Source: Gnetum montanum (taxonomy: Eukaryota; Streptophyta; Gnetopsida; Gnetales; Gnetaceae). From it: 64,000 nucleotides of DNA. Shown here piece by piece: positions 45,701-56,878 of this stretch. The stretch lies in assembly GCA_015680685.1 (NCBI GenBank), contig MNCI01027470.1, positions 390,900 through 454,899 on the forward strand, in the 5' to 3' direction. Every line of letters starts with the position of its first letter. Positions within the stretch are counted from its first letter, which is position 1. Below the pieces are notes generated by a model. It saw only the letters and a list, made by a program, of their open reading frames with translations. It was not told where the DNA came from and ran no database searches. Made by a program: the position numbers and the translations under genes.

Positions 45701-46339
45701 NNNNNNNNNNNNNNNNNNNNNNNNNNNNNNNNNNNNNNNNNNNNNNNNNNNNNNNNNNNNNNNNNNNNNNNNNNNNNNNNNNNNNNNNNNNNNNNNNNNN
45801 NNNNNNNNNNNNNNNNNNNNNNNNNNNNNNNNNNNNNNNNNNNNNNNNNNNNNNNNNNNNNNNNNNNNNNNNNNNNNNNNNNNNNNNNNNNNNNNNNNNN
45901 NNNNNNNNNNNNNNNNNNNNNNNNNNNNNNNNNNNNNNNNNNNNNNNNNNNNNNNNNNNNNNNNNNNNNNNNNNNNTGGAATAAGTCCAGACAACGAATT
46001 GTTAAAGAGATTAAGTACCTTCAACATTGACAAATTGGCGATGGCCGCAGATATTGATCCTTCCAATGCACTGCTGTCAAGGTCCACTAAAATCACTCTT
46101 CCGGCAGAGCATTGAATTCCAGTGAAGTTGCAAGCATCAGCAGAGTCAGATCGCCAATTTTGTAAAACAGAGTGAGGATCAATGGTGATGCATCTCTTAA
46201 AGGCAATCAAAGATTTCACTTCATTGACAACAGCATCATTGTTATCCCTTGTATTTGCATTTGGAGCAGCAACATGGATCAGCAGGAAACACACAAACAG
46301 TGTAAATGCAAAACGGGATGACCAAATGTTGGGCGCCAT
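39248..46339 (-). CDS. LRR receptor-like kinase with a giant, repeat-expanded ectodomain (LRR-XII-like)
   Basis: A plasma-membrane receptor kinase. The start is the ATG at 46339 (MAPNIWSSRF, then hydrophobic FTLFVCFLLIHVAA, a signal peptide). The LRR N-cap has VKSLIAFKRCI, NWRSDSADACNFTGIQC. About 69 24-residue LRRs are visible (LxxLxLxxNxLxGxIPxx), 42 of them in seven near-identical six-LRR blocks. One transmembrane helix follows (LLLIIITSSLCGIFTLSLSIWLF), then the kinase: GQGRFGRVYYG, VAVKVF, VIHCDIKPQNVLL, DFGIA. The HCD instead of HRD makes it a non-RD kinase, typical of the LRR-XII pattern-recognition group (FLS2/EFR/XA21 type). One intron (39760-39872) splits the APE motif. With the smallest phase-consistent gap filling the protein is about 2,243 aa, roughly twice the usual size. 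An N (41486) and a 423 N gap remain. The ligand is unknown. Confidence 0.9.
39760..39872 (-). other. Intron in the kinase domain of the LRR receptor kinase
   Basis: The donor GCTCCTG|GTATAT and acceptor GATATAG|AGTATGG give a 113 bp phase-1 intron. Splicing restores a Glu codon to complete GYVAPEYGVG, the kinase APE motif, whereas unspliced reading ends in APGIFLF and a stop. A single intron at this place is usual in LRR-XII kinase genes. Confidence 0.88.
42412..45553 (-). repeat. Higher-order tandem array of 432 bp (six LRRs) inside the receptor kinase gene
   Basis: Seven complete blocks of exactly 432 bp (144 aa) run in phase: 45435-45004, 45003-44572, 44571-44140, 44139-43708, 43707-43276, 43275-42844 and 42843-42412. 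A partial block lies before them (45553-45436) and a diverging eighth after 42411. Block order is GNISSLE, GKLTRLK, GDLKELT, GELTQLK, AALVNLI, GQLTRLE. By eye the blocks differ from one another at only a few positions each, so the expansion is recent or homogenised by conversion. Confidence 0.93.
45554..45976. other. Assembly gap (423 N) inside the LRR array
   Basis: The gap separates the first LRRs from the 432 bp array. The reading frames on both sides do not agree across 423 bases. If the array order continues, the missing length should be 176 bp plus a multiple of 432. The gap therefore probably has an arbitrary length and may hide further blocks. Confidence 0.9.
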
Positions 46340-46760
46340 TATTGTTGGCTAACAGGAGAACTTGAACAAGTGCAGGAGTACTGGGTTATGCCAGGGTTTT
46401 CAGGAAAAGCTTGTGTATATGATATATCTACGCCTTCACTTATGAATGTTTGAGAAAATAACTGAATAACCGAGGACTACAGAACACCTTTTTATCTCTT
46501 TAGCCCTTCTTTATTTTCCCGAGACCAAGAAAACTGCTGCTTTGAATTTTATTTTTCATTTGGGAAAACAGGTAACAATGATTTATCTTTTGATATCTGT
46601 TAGCACTACGGCAACATACTTATTCACCATGTTAAATATCTACAAAGAAGACGACATACTTATTCACCATGTTAAATATCTACAAAGAAGACGAGGCTAG
46701 TTTGTCCTCATAGGAAGGCGAAAAATTTGGAAGGCGAAAAATTTGGGTCGGATGATCGAT
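46340..46760 (-). promoter_or_regulatory. Upstream region of the LRR receptor kinase gene
   Basis: Two TATA-like sites precede the ATG on the minus strand: ATATATCATATA (46417-46428, about 80 bp upstream) and GATAAAAAGG (46489-46498, about 150 bp upstream). Further out lie a 40 bp direct repeat (46614-46653 and 46654-46693) and a 16 bp direct repeat (46713-46728 and 46729-46744). None is proven to be regulatory. Confidence 0.4.
46614..46693. repeat. Tandem duplication of 40 bp upstream of the receptor kinase gene
   Basis: Two copies of a 40 bp unit starting ACATACTTATTCACC and ending AAGAAGACG are adjacent and identical by eye. A further perfect 16 bp duplication (GGAAGGCGAAAAATTT) follows at 46713-46744. 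Confidence 0.9.
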
Positions 46761-46834
46761 TGACATGACACTGCGTGACTTTAACGTGACTTTGGGGGAA
46801 CAAAGGTGAGAATATGATTCCATCTAATCTCATG
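46761..46834 (-). repeat. Dispersed repeat copy, inverted relative to those at 50763-51373
   Basis: Its reverse complement shares CATGAGATTAGATGGAATCA and the following ATATTCTC, AACAAA, AAAGTCA words with 51311-51373. Two further, tandem copies lie at 50763-50850 and 50851-50935. Origin unknown; possibly the ends of a nonautonomous transposon. Confidence 0.6.
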
Positions 46835-49430
46835 TGCACTCCATTTCATCATCAACATTAGTGAACAATTATTGCACAAATCACGGGCGCAATTATTGCA
46901 CACGCTCATGGCCAGGGCGGTCCGGCCCACTTCAATGAGTCCCTAAATCACGGGCCCAATTATAAATCTTAAATCTTGTAAGCATGATAATCACTACATC
47001 TTAGCAATCATAAATCTTACTTTAGTGAACAATTATTGCACATGCTCATGGGTTCCACTTCATTGAAAAGCAATTTTGCATTGTTTAAAGCATTACTTTT
47101 TGAGTCTCTAAATCACGGGAGCAATTATAAGCACTACGTTTTAGCAATCATAGATCTTACTTTCTTACGTAAGATTAGTGGTAAGGCCAACCTTGCCCAT
47201 GCCATGCATGGGCCAGCATGAATGCACCTAGGCCATTATAGTTGCAAAGTAATCAAAATGCACTAGAAATTCAACAAATGCTATATTGATTTTATGTAAA
47301 AAGCAAAATATACTCAAGGTCCCAAACCATATTTTAAAAAATTAAAAATTTTAAAAGCGCAGCCACAGACTTTGACTCATCACCCCGCAAACAAATATTG
47401 CGACTCAATCAATGATGATATATTTTTAAATTGTATTATTATATATAAGATATTATGGTTTCAATATCTCAAATATCTCAGGTAACAAGCCTGCCTACCC
47501 CAAACACATTCTATTAAACACACGATGCATGCAGCCACGAGGCTTGACAACACAATGTTATCAATAGCCTGTAATAAAAATGTTATCAGCTTTTTTACCA
47601 AACTCATCAAAAATTATTCTCCACAATCGTAACATTTACCACGCCACTGATGCCACAAACGGTTCAACACACCATCCTTGTTTACGTCTTAAACTTACTA
47701 TGCCGGAGATCAGCGATTCCGGATAAATTTTGATGAACTGTTCGCGTTGGATTCAGGAGGGCGTACAGAAGCTCATTAAATTCGCAATGGGTACGTATTT
47801 CATAATTTTTAATGAAATTTTCTCTGGATTTGTACAGATACAGTGCAATGGTCGCCTTGTCTTGCCTCGTATTGTTACTGCCTTTTTTAGTTCTTGCGAT
47901 GTCTGCATTTTGCGTTAAAATCTTACATATCTTGTCCTGTTCTGAATCATACCAAAAATTTCATTTCATTGTTAGGTGGCAAGCAAGCAATCAAGATTCA
48001 TGGCATCGGCATGAGACGGACCACAGAAAACAAGGGGTTACGAATAAATAAACACACGGAAATCATGAAAGGGCTGCTATGGTAACGGAAGGCCGAAGGG
48101 GCAAGTATGGGTCATACGGAAAGTTTTGGACGGGGCATGGGAGGAAAACATTGCATTTGCATGGATTCGCCTGGCTTGGGAGCGTCAAAGGTTCCGCCAT
48201 GACTCACATTCACGCGTGTTTATTGTTCATTTCTGGTTTTTGCTCTTTTTCTCGTATCTGTGCTGAAAAAAGAAAAAACAAAACAGGGTCATCGTCATGG
48301 GTCATGAGTCATGAACATGATGACGGATGGATGCTTGTTCAACTATTTTAAAAATCTGTTTGCTTATAAAGTAACGAAGCCCATGTCCATGTGCAAGGTC
48401 ATGGTACCCTGTTTTTACTTTCCCCTTCTTCATCATGATTAGTGCCGATTTTTCAGCGTTTGAAAGGTTTTCGATCATTGTAGGTGAGATGAGTTACTGG
48501 GCTGTGCCTAGTGTAGTAGAGTTGTGTATTCTTATAATGCGGTCATCTTCAACGTGGCCCTATCGTGCTACTCACAGGTAGTAGGGTGCTACTCACTCGT
48601 AGTCATTGAACAAAAGTATTAGCAGACTAATTTGTTATAAATTTGGTTGAGGCTTGAGATTTAATTTCATTTTTTTGAAATATTGGATTGAGTAACAAAA
48701 GGATTTCATTTTATTGCTGTCATTTTGGTTGTTGCAGAAATTATATGTTTGGCCAGATTATGGTTCCTGAGTAAGGAAATGGATTCAATGGGCTCCATAC
48801 CTTTGCAAATTTTCTTGCTTCAATTTAATGGTGATATTGCAATCTTCTGTGGAATTTTTAAGGATTAACAATATTTTGGATTTACATTGTACTTGTTCTA
48901 TATTTTACAATGTATGTTTATGATATATGAGATTTAATTTTTTAAAAAAATTAATATATTTAAATTTTCTCTATCAAGTCCCTGGCCCCCCTCCCCAGTT
49001 TTTCTTAAGGCACACGTACTCAAACATGTTCAGTTCAGAATCATCAATTTTCTCACTTCCACGAATCAGATTCTTAAACATGAATTTTCTCACTTCCATG
49101 AATCAGATTCTTTGGATGCATAGGAAAAAAACAACAAGGTAAAAACTCAAAATGATGACATTAGTGCAGTCAAAGGTTCTCTTTTATACAAAGAGTTCCA
49201 AAATTTCTATCCCTGTTAATCGTCAAATCGTAAATTTCCCAAAACTCAGACTGGTATCTTTATTTTCTGGGTCACGTCAATGCCGAGAAACCAGGTCCGC
49301 CAATTTAGAATATTGGCCAGCCAACCACTGCTTCAATGTCTGAATTTCTCTGTAACTTTGACGACGACCCACTCTCAAGCACTTCTTCCGCTTCAAATCA
49401 AATAGTCTCCGCAATACAAGGAGACAAAGT
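46835..49430. other. Intergenic region, no gene recognised
   Basis: Only short open frames without family signatures. A diverged duplication shares GTGAACAATTATTGCACA and TCTAAATCACGGG blocks between 46858-46975 and 47025-47150. Otherwise it is AT-rich, low-information sequence. Confidence 0.5.
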
Positions 49431-50762
49431 ATTCACGTGAAATCAAATGGAAAAGCTTCAAGTTGCATAGGATTATTATTGCAAAAATGTAGACTTAGAA
49501 TATAAACAGCGAGGATCAAGGCGAAGAGGACGCATAGGAGAGATGAAACGTGGGTAACTGCCTGGTGATGAGCATGGCAAAGGTTATGCCAGGTGGTGGA
49601 TGACAGTTGGTGGACAGAGGGTGGTTTCTTCAATTAGAGGCCACTATGAAGGAGGGAGGTATCAGACGGCATGAGAGGGTGGAGCTAGAGCTTGCAGCTA
49701 GTAGGGGGCAGAGCCTCTTCTTTGATGCTGAGAGCCTTCTTTGGGGATGCCAATAGTGCATGCATCAGTAGCATACAACAACCACTTGCACGTCAACAGC
49801 AATGGACGTGGTGGTAAGCCTCTCTCTCCGTGCGTGACAATGCAGACATCTGTAGCGTGGCAGGCATACGACATAGTGCAAGAGCAGTGCCAACAAGACC
49901 TCCCTTTCTTTAATAAAAAATGAACATGCAAACTACGGTGCCAGAAATGATGTGTACAGAAACGTGTGTGCAGCAGACACCTTTTCCCAAACAACGTGAA
50001 CAGAAATGCATGTGTAGCAAACACCCTCTCCTCAATGGAGAATCAGCAGTGAATGCCACAAAAGGTGGTTCACGGTGGCTTCTCTCTTCACATGTGGCTA
50101 ATAGTAATGAATGATGCATGACGTGACAACCATGGGATCTGTGGATGCATGAGGTTCTTCTCTCTCCACGCACTGTTGACAAAAGGTGGCAGATGGCGGC
50201 TTCACTCTCCACCAACAAGAGCAATGTATTTCTTTGCTGGTGACAAATAGTCGATAGAGGCTGAAGTGGCAACGGTTGCTACACTACACAGAATCATTAA
50301 GCCTCCTCTTTTCTCACCCATAAATAGCGAACTTCTACGTTTCATTTTCTCTCTCCTGTGCATAGGGACATGAAAATGGAAAGTGATGCTAGCAGTCACA
50401 TTTCTCTCTCTTGCTCCACATGACAAATGTGAGACCCATCTTCCCTTTTCCTCATCTACTAGCAGCTACGAGTAGCGTTGCGGCAGTGTCCACAACAGAT
50501 TTGTAGCAATAGGAGGCAACAACAAGATCAAGGAAAATTTGAATTTTTTTTTGTACTGTTTATTGTGCTTTAAAATTGCACAAACATTCAATTTAAATTT
50601 TTAATTATTTTACTTGGTTCATTATTTTCAAAAAATGTCACATAGCCCTCTTTAGCTAAGACTATTTCTAAGTTTTCATACCCATACAAGAGGCACCCTA
50701 GGTGATAGTCTCATAAAACAAGTTTTCATAGGTGTTGGCGTGTCCAAAATTTACACATCAAT
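49431..50762. other. Intergenic region with small internal repeats, no gene recognised
   Basis: Several overlapping open frames on both strands (up to 120 codons) lack any recognisable motif, and I do not call them genes. A diverged repeat of about 42 bp (CAGAAACGTGTGTGCAGCAG-like) is seen at 49958-50036. The GC content is higher than in the flanks. Confidence 0.45.
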
Positions 50763-51373
50763 AATTAGATGGAATCATATTATCACCTTCGTTGTTACAA
50801 AGTTAAGTAATGTTTTATCATTCAACAATAGTAACATAATCTTTGATAGTGAGATTAGATAGAATCATATTCTCACCTTTGTTTTTACAAAGTCAAGTAA
50901 TGTCATGTTATCCAACAATATAATCCTGATTTGTGATGGCTTAGTTGGCTAAGAAATAAAGGCAGTATGATTACTTTTGAATTATGAATGTTGTCACACT
51001 TGGAAAGAAACACTTCACATAAAATATCTAAGTACTATTTATATATTTGGCCAAGAGAGTCAAAGGTAGATGTAGTGCTTGTCATGCTTGCAAGATCTAT
51101 GATTGCTAAGGCATAGTCCATTTTTTATCTCCCCTCATAATTTCTAGACTAATGTTGTAACAATTTGGACTTGCTTTTAAATTCTAAGTTGATTGGATTG
51201 CCATGGCCATGAGCATGATGTTTATTATTAGACACTTGCAATTATTATAATGTTAATTTTGTATAATCTACAAGACTTATCACTAATGATGCAAATGAAA
51301 TAAAGTATACATGAGATTAGATGGAATCATATTCTCTCATTTGTTCCTACAAAGTCAAGTCAGGTCATGGCAT
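50763..51373 (+). repeat. Three copies of a dispersed repeat next to LTR A
   Basis: An 88 bp unit (ATTAGATGGAATCATATTCT, CACCTTTGTT, ACAAAGTCAAGTAATG, CAACAATA) is present twice in tandem at 50763-50935, and its first 60 bp again at 51311-51373, ending exactly where LTR A starts. Sequence between 50936 and 51310 shows no gene. Confidence 0.65.
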
Positions 51374-52353
51374 TTGATGAGATATGAAATTGCTCATATT
51401 GCTGGCGGTCGCATTAAGGCACCCATGATAAGGCACCCACGTTATATCATGGGCCGCGATATCGCAGTCAGCCGCAATTTCTATAAATAAGAGGTGGCTC
51501 TCCCTCATTTGAATCCCAGTTTTAGAGTAGCGAAGCTCTAGCAGTTTGATCCCTCCAGAGTTAGATTTTTTCCCGTGTCTGCCCACAATGTGGTGAATGT
51601 AATTGTACGGTGTCTTTATTCAAGTGTGCCGTACTTGAACATGCACATGACCGGCAATAAAGATCGAGATTACTTCATCATTGCAGCATTCACTTAGTTG
51701 ATTTATTTGTTATTTATTTAATGTTATTTATTGCTTTCATAGCGCGGTGTGAGTACGACTTAACTACGAGCATCTACGGGTGTGTACAGCTAATTAAGGA
51801 ATCGGTTACTCATCGCGATTAGTCTCTCACCCTTAAACTCCTAGAAGCAAAACGAGTATGACTTGGTTACGAGCATTTAAGTGTGACTACTTGGTAGCCT
51901 AGTAGCGTATCCAGGATCTATGCTTGGTAACCCAGTGGCGTATTTGGGATCTACGCTTGGTAATCCCAGTGGCGTACCTCGGAGCTACGCTTGGTAGTCC
52001 CAGTGGTAGTCGTGCACGAAGTCCAAGATGTGTACTGTTGATCAAGGAATCGATTGCTCGTTGCACTTAGGCTAGATTAGATTTTCTTACCCTTTTCCCT
52101 CATAGCTTATCTTAGTTAATATTATTTTCCACTGCCATTAGGAGTAGCGTTAGAATTAGAACACATCATACACCTCATCTAGACTAAACCATACGTGACA
52201 TATGCAAAACTAGTCTAGATGGGAAGACAGTGAACTACGACCTAAGGCTAACTATCTAGGTGCCACAACTAGTCCATCTGCGGAGTTCGACCGAATCACA
52301 CGTGTGACGCTCGTTTCGTATGGTTGAGTGTAGGGGTACCTCACCACTCATCA
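51374..52353 (+). repeat. LTR A (TGATGAG family)
   Basis: Starts TGATGAGATATG and ends CCACTCATCA, giving 7 bp inverted ends. The TATA box CTATAAATAAGAGG is at 51481-51494. At 51886-52015 a unit of about 34 bp (CTTGGTAATCCCAGTGGCGTA) is repeated four times. Confidence 0.8.
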
Positions 52354-52912
52354 CCATTCAACCATACAACCCCAATTTTTGATGGCCAAGCTCAACCAGA
52401 AAACTTCTAGGTCTTCCAACATGACACACTCTTTGACCAAGAGTCGAAGGTGATAGGCATACTCTTGAATTTTGAATGGTGTCACACCTAAAAGGAAACA
52501 AAACATTTTGGCTAAGTCCTTAAGTTTAAAATGGAGGATGAGAAGGAGAAGATGTTATTTTTTGTAGTACACTTTGAAGATGGTATTTTTTGCAATGCTC
52601 TCAGTATGGTCTTGTGAATCATCCTCAAGGCAACATCTACTTTAGAGGTAACACTAACTTGGGTTAATCATTGAAGGGCATACATGCTTAGTTACCTTAT
52701 ATGTAAATTATATATAATCTAGTTCAACACTATTATCGTGCTTACCATTAGCACTATCGTGTTGTTTTCTTTTTTCTCTTTCATCTCTCATGTTTCTAAC
52801 TGATATTTTGTTTATGGTTTGTTTATTTGTTTGTTTTATGTTTTTGGACAATTTTTATTTTCATTGTTGATGTTCTGTATTATGTGTTACTTCTATTTTT
52901 TAGTGTTCTTAT
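52354..52912 (+). other. Internal noncoding/decayed region behind LTR A
   Basis: No intact frame. The first 250 bp (TTTTGATGGCCAAGC onward) may be a gag start, since it contains Lys/Glu-rich frames. A T-rich stretch follows to the palindrome at 52913. Confidence 0.4.
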
Positions 52913-52973
52913 TTTAATTTATACCTTGATTAATTCATACTTTAATCAAGGTATAAATTAAAGTATGAATTAA
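52913..52973. repeat. Two overlapping, mutually exclusive palindromes at an internal deletion junction
   Basis: 52913-52932 pairs with 52943-52962 (20 bp perfect arms, 10 nt loop). 52930-52946 pairs with 52957-52973 (17 bp perfect arms). The loop of one is the arm of the other. They sit immediately before the integrase fragment, where several kilobases of gag-RT are missing. Confidence 0.9.
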
Positions 52974-52982
52974 GTAGATCAA

Positions 52983-54090
52983 TTACGAGTTCTCCAAGAT
53001 GCTCATGAGGGCCCTTGTGGGGGTCATTACATTGGAAGACAAACAACCATTAAAATCTTTCTTGCAAGATATTTTTGGCCTACATTTTTTTAGGATGCTC
53101 ATCAATTTGTCCAATCTTGTAAGCACTGTCAATGTGATGGGGGAATGACTACTAGAATGAAGGGTCCACAACAATGGATTCAACCTTTAGAACCCTTTGA
53201 CATATGGGGTATTGATTTTATGGGGCCTGTTACACCAATGTCCAATGGAAAAGCATACATCATTGTTGTTGTTGATTAGTTTACAAAGTGGGTAGAAGTA
53301 GCTATTGTTATGGACTATACATCATCTACCGCTCCATGATTTTTTCAACAACAAATTATAAACATGTTTGGTGTGCCTTGTGCACTTATTTGTGATAATG
53401 GTACACACTTTACAAGTGTGACTTTTTGGAAGTTGATGCAATGCTTGGGAGTGGAGCATAAGCTAACTACACCATACCATCCTCAAGCGAATGGCTAAGC
53501 TGAAGTCACCAATAGGGAGATCACAAAAATATTGATGTGAACCATTAGCAAATATAGACAAGACTGAAGCACCAAACTAAATGATGCTCTTTGGGCATAC
53601 TGCTTCATATGGAAACTCCCTATAGGCTACTCTCCCTATGAGTTAGTGTACGGTAAACTTCCAACAGTTCCCATCCAAGCTGAGCTTCATACACTATCAA
53701 CAACATGTGACCTCAACCTTAACCTCAGTCTAGCACAAAAAGGACAGTTAATGGACCTTAACTTGCTAGATGAAAATTGATTAGCCACCCTATCATCCAA
53801 GGAATTGCACAAGGCCTTCAACAAGCAATGTCATAACCTAAGGATTAGGAAGGTCAAATACCAACTAGGAGATAAGGTTATGTATTCAAATCTCACACAT
53901 GTGCCATAATGAACTAAATTTCAAACACTATGGAAAGGACCTTATATCATTCATGAAACTTTCCCTTTAGGGGCCATGATGATCTATAAACTTGAAAGCC
54001 CAAATAGGAAACTATTAGTCAACATCCAGCAAACCAAACCTTTTCATGAGCCTAAAATGACCAATACTAACACTACCTCTATTAATGAAT
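52983..54090 (+). pseudogene. Integrase of the A-B element, interrupted
   Basis: The zinc-binding part is well kept (HEGPCGGHYIG and CKHCQCDG). The core has a stop in place of the Tyr after the first Asp (VVVD*FTKWVEVA), an intact second Asp (ICDNGTHFTS) and a Glu in ANG*AEVTNRE. The tail shows ALWAYCFIWKLPIGYSPYEL and LWKGPYIIHETFPLGAMMI, resembling Athila-type integrases more than Tat ones. Several further TAG/TGA codons occur. It ends at INE* around 54090. Confidence 0.82.
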
Positions 54091-56036
54091 AACCTTGCTT
54101 ATTATTTAGATCTCCTCCTTCCAACTTAGTCATGGGGGAGATGGCCACTAATGCTAGTCATTCTAAGCCTCAATTCTTTTGTCCTTTTTATTTTACACAT
54201 TTTTCATCTTCATTTGATTTTTTTTACACCATCGTTAACATTTTTACTATTTCTTTTTATATTACATTTTGTTTAAATTACTTTCACTTGTAATCTAATA
54301 AGTGCTCATGATGGTGAATTGTACTATAATGGTTTCGATTGCTAATGTTTGACTTTTAATGGTGATACTAAGATATCGTTTCTTTTGATAAAATAGGCAA
54401 TGAGCCCATGTCATCCATTCATCCATTTAGCTCTATGGTCTCCCTTGATCTTAGAACTATACTATCCCTTTTTCTAAGTAAACTTATTAATGAATTGGTG
54501 GCTTGGTACTCTTCAAACCAAGGAAAGATTCAAATGGATTGAAAAGGGTGTGACCTCAAGGGGATTTGACGCATTTGTACTGGCTATTCTCTTGGGTACT
54601 TGGATGTTTTTCATAAGTTTTCCACCATTCTGCTCTTGACCAAATATCAAGAAGTTGACTAAATCAAATAAGTCTTTGCATGGTGTGGTTCTTACGCAAA
54701 AAAAAATGGTGAGAATTCAAAGCATACCCCTTAGACATAATAAGAAACATGGGCTACAAGCACTGGTTATGGCACTGGAAAGACATTTTACCCATGCCTA
54801 AAGGTTCCCTCTAACTAAGGCTCTTTCTCACTTCCTACTCCTCTATCTTTCTCTTGTTGGAATGGTGGTGGCTCCGTGGACATATTCTTGTTGTCTTACA
54901 AGGATGGATTGGTCAAGTGTGTTGATACGAGGTTACTAGATGTGGTTAATTTTAATCTAGAATTGGGCTAAATTTTATTAAGTTACCTTAATCACATACT
55001 ACACAAGGGACTTTACACAACCTTGATTTTGGGATCCCATTCCATTCTCTCCTCTTTTTTTGTATTACCTTTCATATCCCACCTCATTTCCAATTTTATG
55101 ATTAATCTATATCTTGGTTGCTTCATTATTATTCTTTGATAAACTCTGGTGGGTAAGTTCTTAACCATTATTTCTATGTGTCATTCTGAGAGCCTACAAA
55201 ATCTTTGGTTTGTGGATTTGTTAGGGCATTAAGGGCATGAGCTTGCTTTGGGGAGGACCCACTGGCGTTCCTTTTTGGTGCACTTATTAAGTTCTTTTCC
55301 TCAAAAACATTTGTTGTAGTCAACTATTTCTCATTCACCCCATCAGTGACATTCATTTTTATTTTGTCTTAATGGCTTTACCGTTGTTATTTCTCTCATC
55401 TTTCTTGTTCTTTCAGTTTTTCCATCCTATCACTACAAAAGGTTAGCCCTTAGTCATGGGGATCCTTTCATAAACTTTCCATTCCATTACTTATCTCAAC
55501 CCTACACCTTAGGTAGTCATCAGTTATAAACCTCTAACTCAGTATCTACCATACCCACAACCTAGCCAATGTGCTTCATATTGAGGCAAGGTATCAACAA
55601 CATTATGTCTTATTTATCCTTGCTAATTCATGACTATGTTGTGTGTGCAGATGGAAATCACATGAACAATGGATTGGGATAGAAGGGAGCACTCAAGATG
55701 GACTAGAGAAAAAAGTGTTTATGTACAGAAAAAGCTTGATCATATGGCCATGAATGAAAAATAGTGTGCACATTTTCAACATTGGAAGAAATGCACCTCA
55801 TTTTCTTTTCTCTCTCTCTTTAAGCTATCAAATGAGGGTCTAGATGTTGTTTATGTACAGTGTTTACCACAATGGTTATGAACACCAATGCTATAATATG
55901 TTTGTCAATCCATTCACTAGGCACTTTGAGTGTATCATTTCATGGTACCATCAATTGTCATTCAATCAATAATCCCATAAATTTCCAATATTTTGTAAGG
56001 AACTCGAGGATGAGATTTCATTCAGTCATGGGGGTA
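54091..56036 (+). other. 3' region of the A-B element
   Basis: No gene is recognised in about 1.9 kb of AT-rich sequence. It ends with the purine-rich run CATGGGGGTA (56027-56036), a polypurine tract directly before LTR B. Confidence 0.5.
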
Positions 56037-56878
56037 TGATGAGTCATGACATCGAACCCCCAATATCAAATCCATGATATCAGACCCTCGATATTGGGTA
56101 CGTGATATCAGAGTTTCCAAAGTGATATCAGAGCTTGTCTCATTACCAATAAATAAGAGATGAGGGCACTTGATTTCACAATTAGTTTTGTAGTCCCTTA
56201 CTCAAACTCTTGCAGTTTTCCCTTTCCAGTGTTAGAATTATCTTTGAGTGTCTGCAGTAGGAGTCATAAAGTGAACAGATCTTTATTCGAGCATTGTGTA
56301 CCTGAGCACACCTTATGTCCAGAAATAAAGACAAACTTTGTGATAAACCTTGTAACATTTAGAATAGTTTATTTATTACATTTAATGTTATTTATAGTTA
56401 TTCAATGCTTTTGTTAGTTAATTGGATGTTTTATTAATTCGTTAATTTTCAACAAGTAAGCACACTTAGTACAACCACTTCAAGCATACATGGAACACTT
56501 GGTAACCCAGTAATGACTAGCGTTTGGTAATCCCAAAAGTGTTACACTGGTTCAAGATGTATACGGAGAGTGGGAATGGATGCTAGTGTTAGGACTATTT
56601 AGAACCTAGCTAATTAGTTAAATTAAATTAGTTACTTAATTATTTCATTTCTCCCTTTTTAGTACCAGGACATAAACATAAAAAACATAAAAATCATATA
56701 CCTTAATTTTACTTAACAATACAATCATGCCATACAAGTAAGCTTGGGAAGACAACGATTTCCTAACCCATCCTTGTTCTATGTAGGCACATAAGCACTT
56801 AGTGCTTGAAGTTCAATCGGATCATGCATAATGCTCATATTCATATAGTTGAGTGTAGGGGTACCTTGCCACTCATCA
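56037..56878 (+). repeat. LTR B (TGATGAG family)
   Basis: Starts TGATGAGTCATGACATCG after the polypurine tract and ends GCCACTCATCA. The TATA-like CAATAAATAAGAG is at 56146-56158. The GATATCAGA words at 56076-56130 are repeated four times and are shared with LTR C. Confidence 0.8.

Larger units (their letters stand above)
51374..56878 (+). mobile_element. Internally deleted Ty3/gypsy element bounded by LTRs A and B
   Basis: LTR A (51374-52353) and LTR B (56037-56878) share start TGATGAG, end CTCATCA, TATA position and blocks such as GAGTGTAGGGGTACC. Between them only integrase (52983-54090) is recognisable; gag, protease, RT and RNase H are missing. No matching 5 bp flanks are seen (GCATT on the left, TCTAG on the right), and the LTRs are clearly diverged. 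They may derive from different insertions joined by recombination. Confidence 0.7.

Noticed and set aside
49698-50426. Several overlapping frames of 60-120 codons
   Set aside because: Composition is repetitive, both strands are open, and there is no motif or neighbour support.
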